Below, piece after piece: positions 54,701 to 62,266 of a DNA stretch of 64,000 bases. The stretch's first letter is position 1. Each line of letters begins with the position of its first letter. The position numbers and the translations under genes are program-made. Source of the DNA: Flavobacterium branchiicola. GTDB lineage: Bacteria; Bacteroidota; Bacteroidia; Flavobacteriales; Flavobacteriaceae. The stretch covers positions 493,369-557,368 of the forward strand of contig NZ_JAGYWA010000002.1 of NCBI RefSeq assembly GCF_018383905.1, written 5' to 3'. The notes beneath the pieces are model-generated. The model made no database searches. It saw only the letters and a list, made by a program, of their open reading frames with translations, and was not told where the DNA came from.

Positions 54701-57700
54701 TTCTGATTTCTTTAATTCGTTTTGCCTTTGCTGAAACTGGACTAATTACAATTTTGTCAATCTTTATTTTCTGATCTTCAACTTCTTCACTAAATAAAGT
54801 TATGGCAGTTGAAAATTCTGCTTTGGTATACGATTGCTCATTAGAAAAAGTACCAGAACTAGTTTTGCTAAAGCGAATAGGCACATACGATACTAATTTA
54901 TCGCCATCTTTAAAAGCAGCGGTGTAAGCCAAAATTTTTACTTCTTTTGCTTGTGTTGTAAGCTGCAAGACAGGATCAATTGCCGATTCAGGGAAAATAA
55001 TTTCTAACTCATTTTCGTTTTTAAATGAAAGCGATTTACTATAACCATGAGGATTTCTATCTGCAGTAATGCTCATAAAATCTCCTCCTTCAATCTGATA
55101 ATTGCCAGTAATTTCAGGAAGCTCTCCATTTAATTTAAAAAATAATCCATTGATTTTATCTGCTTCATACTGCATTGGAACATAGTAACGCTGACCAATT
55201 TGTTTATTAAGAAAATCAGTATGTTGTTTTTCAATTTGAGCCGATGCACAGAATAATCTGGAAGGTGTAATTCCTAATTGCTCAGGAACATGCCATCCTG
55301 GTTCTCCGGCACTTAAAAAAGAAAACGGATCTGTTGCTAATACACGAATAGAATCGTATTGATCAATTGCTTTTTGCCATTGTGCCCAAGGCAATTTTTT
55401 TAATGCATCACTTCTTTCTCCATCTTTTACAACAGCTTCAAAAGGATGATAATCTACCCAATTAGAACCATTCCATGATTTTAAATTGATTGATTTGATT
55501 CCGTATTCATGTTTGACCCTACGTGGCTTTTGAGAAGTCTTAGGATTATTATCTATCGGAGGCATCATATCCGTATAGTTTTTAGCATCAGCAGTATAAC
55601 CTCCAACTTTTTGAATTAATTCTGGATTTGGCAATAAGCCTTTAGCCATTTTAATATCAATATAAGTATCTAAAGGGATTATGTTGGTAATAAGTTCTGC
55701 TTTAGGCATTCCATTACTATCAAACTGATTTGGCTTATAACCTTTCTCTCCTGCAGATTTGAAATAATCTAAAGCAAAAGCCTGATTGGTGAGCATATGA
55801 ACACCTTTGACGTTCTCTAAGGTCCTATTATCTTCTCCATCGCCAACAGTTCCTTTTGGAAGCGGGCTATACGGTGTACGATCGACAACTCTGTTGATAT
55901 CCCATTGCAATTCAACCGTAAAGTTTTTACGAACTTTTATAAAACCAATTTTTAAACGAACACTCAATTCTAACTTGGCATAAATTAGAAATGGTTTAAA
56001 TGACTCAACAGAGAATATGGTATCTAAGGCAATTTCGACATTAATAATCCAAAGTTTAATTTGGATTCCTCCACCAGCGGTGATATAACCACCCATTTGA
56101 GGACGTTTAAATGAAATTTTCCCTCCCAACTCCAAATAGGCCCAAAGCTTAACTTTGGCAGGGCCAAAACTCTGCTGCAATTTGAAATCTAATCTTGCTC
56201 CAGCTTCAATACCTTGTGCAGAAATCATAATAAACGATTTTGCGGTAAACAAGGTTAAGACTTCTGCCGTGATCGGATCTTTTTTAGAACCAAGATTTAC
56301 GTACCAAGGTTTCTGGTTTTTAAAGAAAAATCCAGCCTCCAATAAAGCATGAAGTTTAAAAATTTGTCCGCTATCTTTCGGAATACTGAAATCGGCTCCT
56401 GCAGCTAATTCTAATGAATCGTCTCCAAAGGCAACCATTGCAAAGAAAGGCGGATTGCTAGGGTCATTTTCAATTAATCCTAGTCGTGAAGAAATAACAT
56501 TTAATCCTGCTTCAATATAAAATAGAGTAGGTAGCGACAGTAACAGCATGGCTCTCAGAGACAACACATGTCCGCCATCGGCAACAGTTCCAAAAGTGGC
56601 TCCCGCTCCAATAGAGAACGGCGCATCGTATTGCATCGAATCTGGCGGCCCGCTAAACTTTTTAATATTGATACCCGGTTTTGGATGTTTATAGAAATCA
56701 TACCAAGAATTGTCTTTGGTTAATCCTGCGGCTTCTTTGGTGGCAACATATCTAAAACCTAATAATCCTCTAAAGGCATTAATAGCAAGGAATCCAAGCG
56801 GAATAGGAACTGGAAGTTCAATGCTGGCATCAATTAAAAAAGCTGGATATTTTGGCATAAAACGCATTCCAACACTTCCAGAGATTTTTGCTTTAGGTAG
56901 TTTTAAACCAACTTCACCAACAAATTCTTTAGATTTTCCTGGTTCAGGAAGTGTAATCATACCGTGAATAATTGCCATAGCCGATGCCTCGGTTGCAGTT
57001 CCCGGAATAATTAAGTCAACCTCGATGGTCTGAATCCTGATGAAAGAATCTTTACCGCCATCTGTAGGATAATAGTATTTTACACCTTCTCCACGAGCAT
57101 CAACTCCAAGCGGATTAATACTGATGGCTCCATCAAATCCCCAGAAATTAAACTTGCGCCCGTTAATTTGAGTAGAACCAAAGTTAATATTGGTAACCGC
57201 CATTTGAACGGGGCCTAAATTGACAGAAAGACTAATAGGAATAGGAATAGATCCTCCTTCTACTTCAATGTTTCCGTCACTATAAACGCGAAGTTTTTCA
57301 ACCTCAAAGCCTTTTCCTTTTAATAGATTTCCCATTAAAGTTCCTTCAGGAAAAGAAACAGCACAAGAAGTTCCTAAATAGTAAGCATCATCTTGTTTAC
57401 CAAGTTCAAAACTGTTAAAATCAAGGTTTACCAGATCAAATAAATTGGCTTTAGGTTTGTTCTCTTTATTAAAAGAAGCAGTAAGGTTAAAATCGCCATC
57501 ATCAGCTATATGGCCTTCAAGACCAACTTTTAAAGGATTGCCGTTTTTTTCTTTAAGTTTCGGAATCTCTAAAGCACCTTTAATGTTGGAGTTTACAACT
57601 TTGTTTTGCCTGAAGGTAATATCAAATTTGTTAAAACCAACTTTGAATCCTTTTTTAGGAGAACCAATTGTTTTCCACAACGTATTATCTTCTAATTCTA

Positions 57701-59228
57701 ATAAAAATGCCTGATAATCCATTGCATTGTCAAAAGAATAATCTGTATTAGCGTTTATTACTGAAGATTGTAATCCAGATTTCGTTTTTAATGCTAACGG
57801 AAATTTAAAAGCATATGGTAATTTGGCTGTGTATAATTTTTGTAAATAGACAAGCAAAGCAGGGTAATCGGCAATTTCTTTTTCATTTGCAACACCGCTT
57901 ACTTCGTCTTTTTCAAACATTATAATCGGGTAATAGAAATCGAATTTGTCATTAAAATAATTAAATGAACCACCTTTTGGTGCAGGAACACTTTCTAAAT
58001 AAATATTCCCTGAAAGACCGCCAGAACCTACTAACAAATCTGAAGCGCCAATTTTTAAGGTTTGAGGATTGCTCGGATCTTCCGCTTCATCATGAAACCA
58101 TTTTGATGGCAATGTAACCGACGCTGCTCGGGCATAAACGCCAACAAAATCATTTGGACGTCCATCTGCATCAGCTTCTGGAATATTGGTTTTTTTACTT
58201 AAATCGACTTTTAAGGTATCTAATTCCAGCATTAACCCTGTATTTCCAATCATGGCATTTGGAGGTGTTAATGAACCGCCTAATTCTGCCTGATAACCAA
58301 TTCCAGCTTCTGTATCGGCATACAATTGTGCTTGTGCAAATACGAAAGTTGATTTGGTTGTCGGATCATGAAAAGCAGAGCCATCTTGCTGTACAGGCTT
58401 TAGAATACTATGCGGGAATTCGATTCCGGCACTTAATTCTAGTGTAGCTTTGGCTTTTGGAGTAATAATTCTCTTAATGTGCGCTTCAATTCCGTCTGGA
58501 GCAACAATATTGTAGAAATCTTGTAATTTTTGCTTGATTTCGTTTGCACTAAAACCATCTCGGGCAATATAAGTTCCGAATAATAATAACGGAATCGATT
58601 TTGTAATAAGAGGATTAGCATTGATAACATCAATAACGCTTTGAATAGATTGCTCGACATTGGCAGGAAATTTTAATTCCTGATAAGTTGGATCATTAGT
58701 AACTTCATCAAAAGTATTAATATCGGTTAAAAGCTGTTCGTATTTGGTTTTTCCTTCCTGGGCTTCAACAAACATATTCATCATGTGGGCAATTACTTGC
58801 TCTTCGCTAATGCGGAAAACTTGTAGTCCTACGGAATAAAAATCTTTTATAGAAAAAGAAAAATTGCTGGAACTGAATGTTTTTAAGAAGGCTAAAATTT
58901 CCCATTGATACTCCAGCGTAATAGGAAATGATGAAATAGACTGATCGCCATCTTTTAAATCTGGATTTAGGACCAGTTTAAGATCAAATGGTAACGGAAG
59001 GGCAAGCGGACTGCTTGTAACAATGTCGAGACTGTAAAAAGCAGAATCGCCGCGATAACCCTTTGAATATTGCAGGTTTTTATAATGAATTTTATCAAAA
59101 ATGGAGTTCAGGCCATCTTCGACAAACGATAAAAACTCAGGCAAATCGTTTACCGTAATTACCTCAGACAATCGAGGGTAATATCTTGGCGCAGGAATTG
59201 GAACCGCTGTTATGGTATTGGTTGGCAT
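51798..59228 (-). CDS. Giant beta-rich protein of unknown function (2,476 aa)
   Basis: The protein starts ATG at 59228 and has no signal peptide. Residues ~1-260 contain a helical/beta N-terminal region (PRYYPRLSEVITVNDLPEF). Residues ~480-1,150 are dense long beta strands with alternating hydrophobic/Gly pattern (VNLGPVQMAVTNINFG, GFLAINAFRGLLGFRYVATK, FYIEAGLNVISSRLGLIEN), somewhat like the DUF6603 class. The C-terminal ~1,200 residues contain propeller- or Fn3-like strands, ending with a FGFQTSRYKDFEEQVQSYF segment and NNYFEGAQIGVSSKSTN. No catalytic motif was recognised. It opens the fibre operon and is separated by 12 bp from the vWA gene. Function unknown. Confidence 0.7.
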   Translation of the reverse strand: MPTNTITAVPIPAPRYYPRLSEVITVNDLPEFLSFVEDGLNSIFDKIHYKNLQYSKGYRGDSAFYSLDIVTSSPLALPLPFDLKLVLNPDLKDGDQSISSFPITLEYQWEILAFLKTFSSSNFSFSIKDFYSVGLQVFRISEEQVIAHMMNMFVEAQEGKTKYEQLLTDINTFDEVTNDPTYQELKFPANVEQSIQSVIDVINANPLITKSIPLLLFGTYIARDGFSANEIKQKLQDFYNIVAPDGIEAHIKRIITPKAKATLELSAGIEFPHSILKPVQQDGSAFHDPTTKSTFVFAQAQLYADTEAGIGYQAELGGSLTPPNAMIGNTGLMLELDTLKVDLSKKTNIPEADADGRPNDFVGVYARAASVTLPSKWFHDEAEDPSNPQTLKIGASDLLVGSGGLSGNIYLESVPAPKGGSFNYFNDKFDFYYPIIMFEKDEVSGVANEKEIADYPALLVYLQKLYTAKLPYAFKFPLALKTKSGLQSSVINANTDYSFDNAMDYQAFLLELEDNTLWKTIGSPKKGFKVGFNKFDITFRQNKVVNSNIKGALEIPKLKEKNGNPLKVGLEGHIADDGDFNLTASFNKENKPKANLFDLVNLDFNSFELGKQDDAYYLGTSCAVSFPEGTLMGNLLKGKGFEVEKLRVYSDGNIEVEGGSIPIPISLSVNLGPVQMAVTNINFGSTQINGRKFNFWGFDGAISINPLGVDARGEGVKYYYPTDGGKDSFIRIQTIEVDLIIPGTATEASAMAIIHGMITLPEPGKSKEFVGEVGLKLPKAKISGSVGMRFMPKYPAFLIDASIELPVPIPLGFLAINAFRGLLGFRYVATKEAAGLTKDNSWYDFYKHPKPGINIKKFSGPPDSMQYDAPFSIGAGATFGTVADGGHVLSLRAMLLLSLPTLFYIEAGLNVISSRLGLIENDPSNPPFFAMVAFGDDSLELAAGADFSIPKDSGQIFKLHALLEAGFFFKNQKPWYVNLGSKKDPITAEVLTLFTAKSFIMISAQGIEAGARLDFKLQQSFGPAKVKLWAYLELGGKISFKRPQMGGYITAGGGIQIKLWIINVEIALDTIFSVESFKPFLIYAKLELSVRLKIGFIKVRKNFTVELQWDINRVVDRTPYSPLPKGTVGDGEDNRTLENVKGVHMLTNQAFALDYFKSAGEKGYKPNQFDSNGMPKAELITNIIPLDTYIDIKMAKGLLPNPELIQKVGGYTADAKNYTDMMPPIDNNPKTSQKPRRVKHEYGIKSINLKSWNGSNWVDYHPFEAVVKDGERSDALKKLPWAQWQKAIDQYDSIRVLATDPFSFLSAGEPGWHVPEQLGITPSRLFCASAQIEKQHTDFLNKQIGQRYYVPMQYEADKINGLFFKLNGELPEITGNYQIEGGDFMSITADRNPHGYSKSLSFKNENELEIIFPESAIDPVLQLTTQAKEVKILAYTAAFKDGDKLVSYVPIRFSKTSSGTFSNEQSYTKAEFSTAITLFSEEVEDQKIKIDKIVISPVSAKAKRIKEIRNKIAALFDATYGDLAGETEITLTDPAKIAEYNSHMTELNNLKVEAGNDNVNSGGNPNALTFTHYYGYNGRTLYDFDQVIKFNDSFVITFHPKGDAKTTILLQVDADGSIIRERLINGIVTSVQVVNGNLLVTQALNAEQCKGIGEAIIDLDFIVGCSSPIAATAIVEMDEELNPTSGTYYQNTYSLGFNKVLPLANNDLLWVNTLSNETQISWIKGDDRSVVYHSKINGETIKVLKQNDTEFTLITKDKKIIRLNINNTAKVFSVIDTKVLSDTEIVGISDAISVNNKTWVSVKLSNNKFGLVQINGNTINLLKNDTFFESAIYFSNNALTDNSIVSYNKHYQFVFGETLELKRLIKRESEIKDASIIKVQNEPSVNEIVMLSSKTNEKGVYFSLFSDAFDNCSLYPASNVSVTSSTTALTNGSTSLIPLSTITGLAFRRSLRNSKIIITDAIICSSIESAEDPELDYTTYIQSVEWLSKEDYYHNKTILDIPAVAEQFKAMKDAVQTTVQPIWRPNTTYCLDFTLTDTVDDNKKKPNEFKYYYGFKTLGPIGHYPVPYPKDQDLPVKNELTDLSKSSLTSLRSYLDYNRSYPNADGSLLQSKPSFYGPDQCKISLFFTNTYTSHMFKKWESYHTGRPEIKGALNLYIKDPQTDLLIEYPPKKIIEEGEEIMYPKTEDTDDESKFWTGDNDPRLPLGIRILNSFIDDNREICNLNLGDPLKPKSLKYKTTLTNLKPSKLYTVLVNNYFEGAQIGVSSKSTNILVHQFGFQTSRYKDFEEQVQSYFIGEEKTGKALFDVNVNLNQERIDALYYLIAPKAANVTNVLSDSMASKYQHLFDCAFEGILKLSPLDPAQSTEVNKIIDANTGATIALLVRNPEPFNIPKMPLKEIQDSISVLDELGNPTSEYSVLHSKDYSQALIMHRDKTILNVEKLKIKFKYKMWNTEGSGTSLTSTLDTQILPLNNINL

Positions 59229-59452
59229 ATTCTAATTTGTTTTTGACTTTAATTTTGTTCGTATTCGGAGTAATTAAATAGGAGAGGGATTAACCAATCA
59301 AAGGCTTGTTTTTTGGGTTAATTTATTGAAGCATTTTACTGCAGTTAATTGTGTTTACATGCTGTTTTTTTTTCTTTTGATGAAGCAAAGATGAGCCTAA
59401 AAAAGAGCTTTAAGAAACAGCTGCTTAGTGGTTTAACATTGATGTTCTGGAG

Positions 59453-59470
59453 CTTTACAGAGTTGTAAAG
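59453..59470. promoter_or_regulatory. Palindrome CTTTACA-GAGT-TGTAAAG
   Basis: Perfect 7-bp arms with a 4-bp spacer in the leader of the 2,476-aa gene. A similar site (TTTTACA-N10-TGTAAAA) is at 61146-61169 in the leader of the 360-aa fibre gene. Confidence 0.45.
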
Positions 59471-59519
59471 AGAGTGGATTGGGATTGAATTAAGTTTTAA
59501 AGGAGAGATTAGAAAATTA

Positions 59520-59550
59520 TGGGAACTTAAAAACTTAAGTTCCCATAAAA
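59520..59550. terminator. Hairpin TGGGAACTTA...TTAAGTTCCCA
   Basis: A perfect stem of about 9 bp followed by A/T-rich tracts on both sides. It lies between the 360-aa fibre gene and the 2,476-aa gene, so it may end the former transcript. Confidence 0.5.
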
Positions 59551-59591
59551 ATTTGAAAAACATTAAAGAATCTGTTTTTATTCGTTTACAT

Positions 59592-59801
59592 TTATTTTCG
59601 CATTGTACTTATGATTTCATCAAAAACGATCCTATTCTTTCTTACTGCCAAAGCAATAGTATTATTATCTGTTTTCCAGAATAAAAGACATTTCTTCTTT
59701 CTGGAGTAGTTGCTTAAAAAAATATTTTTCCAATTGTATCTTTCAAAAAATATTGATTGAGGATCCTAAGAAAAACTTGCTTCCTTAGCATTTTTCAACA
59801 C
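59592..59801 (-). pseudogene. Decayed gene remnant with internal stop
   Basis: On the minus strand one frame reads V-L-K-N-A-K-E-A-S-F-S, then an in-frame TAG, then DPQSIFFERYNWKNIFLSNY, SRKKKCLLFWKTDNNTIALA, VRKNRIVFDEIISTMRK and TAA at 59594-59592. The composition after the TAG is clearly protein-like and the frame has no good start, so this looks like the C-terminus of a broken gene. The family was not recognised. It lies between the 360-aa fibre gene and the giant gene. Confidence 0.45.
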
Positions 59802-59896
59802 TATAGCAATTATTAAACATGGTCACCAAAAAGGAAGTTGCTCGCGTTATATCGGTAAAAAGTTGTTGCTATAAATTGATTATTTAATGCGCACAA

Positions 59897-60979
59897 TTAT
59901 AGTTTTATCATTTTTACTAACCCAAAATCAGTAAGAAATTCTTGTGTTGTAATTGCTGTACTCCAGTTGGTTGTTGCTTTTATTCTAAGAGATATCAACA
60001 TGTCTTCTTTTTTTGGATCGGTTTGCGAAGTGGCTAAGTTTTGCGTTTTAGTTTTAAAAAAACTTTCTGTTGTTGCTGTAGATGATTTTCCTGATATATA
60101 TATCGTTTTATTATATAGAATAGCAATTAATAAGTCTGACGATAAATTAATTTGTTGCGGTAAAGAGGTGGTCGATGTAAGGTTGACTCTTGTATCTTCA
60201 AATTTTGAAATAGTATACCAAGTTGTAGGTGTCGAACTGTTACTGATAAGCATTTGCAGTTCAAATTTAACGTCGGTTACCATAGTGTTCATTCTTGATA
60301 GTATACCACTCACGTCTATTTTATATTTTGCATATTGATTTGATGTAAAATCATTAAAGACTTTTTTGTTTGAAAACAAAGTAACGATATCCTCACGAGT
60401 TCCTATTGTACCATTTCCCCAGAGATACATGTAAGCATCATTCATTGTTTGAGTATCAACAACATATTCTGTGATTAAATTTTTTCGTAAACCGTTAATT
60501 GTATAATAAATTCCATTTGCATTGGTTTCAATTGCACCATCTACTGTTGCTGAGGTTAAAGTGCCACTTGGGATGATTAATGGTGGCGTTGAAGTAGTTC
60601 CAGATGCTAAGGTAACCTTGTTTCCAAAGTTCCAGGGGCCGGAAATAGTTTGATTTTGAGATTTGATCCATTTCCACCAGTTAAAAAGTTTTGAACGGCT
60701 AATTGCTTTATTATCTTCTGGAACAGCTGCAGTTATTTGGGTTTCAGCATCAGATGCAATATCTACAGGTTTCAGATCAATCATATCTTTCAATACTTTT
60801 CCCTGTCTGGCATCTAATGCTTTTCCTTCGACTGTGCAGTCCAAAGCATTATAGTTTTCGGTTTTAAGATCGCTAGTATCAGTAAATTCCAGTTCTCCTT
60901 TTTCATTCGTTTTTAAAATTTTGCCAGGTTCATTTTTTTCTAAGTCTGACACTTTGATTCTGTTGTGATTTACACTCAT
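59897..60979 (-). CDS. Phage-type tail-fibre-like protein (360 aa)
   Basis: The protein has 360 residues with no signal. The shared anchor NRIKVSDLEKNEPGKILKTN is followed by YNALDCTVEGKALDARQGKV, then DIASDAETQITAAVPEDNKA and SRSKLFNWWKWIKSQNQTIS, all typical of tail-fibre proteins. The middle (LIIPSGTLTSATVDGAIETN) and the C-terminal beta domain are fibre-like. It is more diverged from the 38-42 kb anchors than those are from each other. It is separated from the giant operon by a 668-bp gap and has its own leader. Confidence 0.78.
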   Translation of the reverse strand: MSVNHNRIKVSDLEKNEPGKILKTNEKGELEFTDTSDLKTENYNALDCTVEGKALDARQGKVLKDMIDLKPVDIASDAETQITAAVPEDNKAISRSKLFNWWKWIKSQNQTISGPWNFGNKVTLASGTTSTPPLIIPSGTLTSATVDGAIETNANGIYYTINGLRKNLITEYVVDTQTMNDAYMYLWGNGTIGTREDIVTLFSNKKVFNDFTSNQYAKYKIDVSGILSRMNTMVTDVKFELQMLISNSSTPTTWYTISKFEDTRVNLTSTTSLPQQINLSSDLLIAILYNKTIYISGKSSTATTESFFKTKTQNLATSQTDPKKEDMLISLRIKATTNWSTAITTQEFLTDFGLVKMIKL

Positions 60980-61145
60980 TTTTAAAATATTTAAGGGTTA
61001 TATAAAAATTAAAGGCAGTTATTCAGTTTTAGGATAAACCATTATTATTTAAGATTAATTTATACTGACAAAAGTTTTTTTGAAATAATATAAACCCAAA
61101 TAATATGTTTAAAAATTGTGTTAGTGGCGTCACAATAGGGTTTTA

Positions 61146-61169
61146 TTTTACAGAGATAGAGTTGTAAAA
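61146..61169. promoter_or_regulatory. Palindrome TTTTACA-N10-TGTAAAA
   Basis: Perfect 7-bp arms in the leader of the 360-aa fibre gene. It matches the site at 59453 in arms but has a longer spacer. Confidence 0.4.
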
Positions 61170-61303
61170 CAAAGAAATAAGGTTTGTGTGTATTGGGCTT
61201 AAAATAAAGCCAATAGTAGAGTAGGGAAACTTATAGTTTTAAGTTTCCAGATTGGGTTTTTAAAATGTAATTTTTGGGTTTGCTTGGAGAAGATTCTTAG
61301 TTT

Positions 61304-61341
61304 AAAACAACTCAAAGATTTTGTCTTTGAGTTGTTTTTTT
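61304..61341. terminator. Hairpin AAAACAACTCAAAGA...TCTTTGAGTTGTTTT
   Basis: Long perfect stem with T run on the plus strand and A run on the other; it lies downstream of the transposase stub and the 171-aa gene on the minus strand. Confidence 0.7.
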
Positions 61342-61343
61342 AT

Positions 61344-61412
61344 TTAGTAAACAGTAGCAAAACTTATAAAGTAAGCTCCAGTTTTATCTCCCAACTTGTA
61401 TTTTCTGGTCAT
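61344..61412 (-). pseudogene. N-terminal stub of a REP-associated tyrosine transposase (IS200-like)
   Basis: A 22-codon frame from ATG 61412 reads MTRKYKLGDKTGAYFISFAT-V-Y then TAA. This closely resembles the N-terminus of Bacteroidota REP-associated Y1 transposases, whose next residues are normally W-I-D-V-F. The stop replaces the Trp codon and downstream sequence is a terminator, so the gene is truncated. A REP-like hairpin lies just upstream at 61449-61478, as expected for such elements. Confidence 0.55.
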
Positions 61413-61448
61413 TATTTTTTTGAGCTAATGTAAGAAATACTTTGCGTT

Positions 61449-61478
61449 CACGAGCGGGACGCTCGCACTAGCGGGGGA
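61449..61478. repeat. REP-like hairpin CGAGCGGGACGCTCGC
   Basis: GAGCG-GGA-CGCTC forms a hairpin, followed by CACTAGCGGGGG. GC-rich against its surroundings and adjacent to the transposase stub. Confidence 0.65.
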
Positions 61479-61489
61479 ATAGAAAACTA

Positions 61490-62005
61490 TTAAAAATTAG
61501 TATTCAATTGATTTATATACAAACTTTCAGTTAAGTTTAAATCATTTTGTTCTAATATTAGTGTGATATAAACATCATTTATAGTAGTAGCAAAATGAAA
61601 ATCAGAATTTGGAAATCTTTTATAAGCATTAGGATTCGATTTTATAATTGTGAATGCTTGGCCAACAATATTTTTCAAATTGGTGGTATTTTGATATTGT
61701 GTTTTAAAATTTTTGATTTCTAATAATAAATTAATCATAACACTATTAGGCACATCTGCCAATTCAATATCATTTTCGTCTTTACATAAAGAGCCTTCGG
61801 GATCTGAATCAACCATAAATCGATCAACTCCCCAAGTAATAACCCCAGTTGTTTGTGTTATAATATAATTTAAATTTGTTATTGCTTTATTAATAGAATC
61901 TAAACTTAAATCCGATAAATAACCTGAATTGGAAATCGTAGTATCATCAATACCTAAATCAACGCTTTTGTATTTATCTATAACTAACCCTTTTAAATAT
62001 GACAT
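61490..62005 (-). CDS. Hypothetical 171-aa protein between REP-like repeats
   Basis: The protein has 171 residues and no signal. It is acidic/mixed, starts MSYLKGLVIDKYKSVDLGID and contains ITNLNYIITQTTGVITWGVD and FHFATTINDVYITLILEQND. No family was recognised. It sits downstream of a SUKH immunity gene and toxin C-terminus, and is bounded by REP-like repeats. By position it could be an orphan immunity gene, but no sequence evidence supports that. Confidence 0.55.
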   Translation of the reverse strand: MSYLKGLVIDKYKSVDLGIDDTTISNSGYLSDLSLDSINKAITNLNYIITQTTGVITWGVDRFMVDSDPEGSLCKDENDIELADVPNSVMINLLLEIKNFKTQYQNTTNLKNIVGQAFTIIKSNPNAYKRFPNSDFHFATTINDVYITLILEQNDLNLTESLYINQLNTNF

Positions 62006-62052
62006 AATATTTTTTTTAAATTATTTTAATTTACATTTTTGGAAATGCTGAA

Positions 62053-62264
62053 ACCCGATCGCGCGGATTTGCAATCCGTGCCCGCAACAGTAAGACACAA
62101 AACAAATCATTCAAACAAAAATTCCACAAAGTAATATGCTTTTCTATACTTACAATGAGAACTTAACAATCTGTGCGGGCACAGATAACAAATCTGCACT
62201 ATCGTTGCGGAGATATATCTGCGCGATCGGATATCGTTGCAGGCATAAATCTGCACGATCGGGT
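62053..62264. repeat. REP-like array, GATCGCGCGGATTTGCAATC family
   Basis: CCCGATCGCGCGGATTTGCA (62054 onward), ATCCGTGCCCGCAAC, TGTGCGGGCACAGATAACAA and CTGCGCGATCGGATATCGTT/CTGCACGATCGGGTAT recur in direct and inverted orientation over 210 bp. GC-rich with mirrored GATCG units, as in REP/BIME sequences moved by Y1 transposases. No gene. Confidence 0.75.
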
Positions 62265-62266
62265 AT

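Larger units (their letters stand above)
59229..59591. other. Leader of the 2,476-aa gene
   Basis: No gene is seen in this 363-bp stretch. It holds a one-mismatch -7 box CATCTTTG on the minus strand (59393-59386), the palindrome at 59453, and the hairpin at 59520. A 72-codon open frame here is not convincing. Confidence 0.5.
60980..61489. other. 510-bp gap: leader palindrome, terminator, RAYT stub, REP
   Basis: No intact gene is seen. It contains a one-mismatch -7 box AACTTTTG on the minus strand (61076-61069), a palindrome, a hairpin near 61228-61253, a terminator, a transposase stub and a REP-like hairpin. Confidence 0.6.

Noticed and set aside
36038..59228. Contractile injection system or type VI secretion cluster
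   Set aside because: No sheath, tube, baseplate, spike or ATPase gene is present in the window, so only a fibre/adhesin section can be claimed.
59345..59563. 72-aa minus-strand frame in the giant-gene leader
   Set aside because: It crosses the palindrome and a hairpin and has no protein-like composition.
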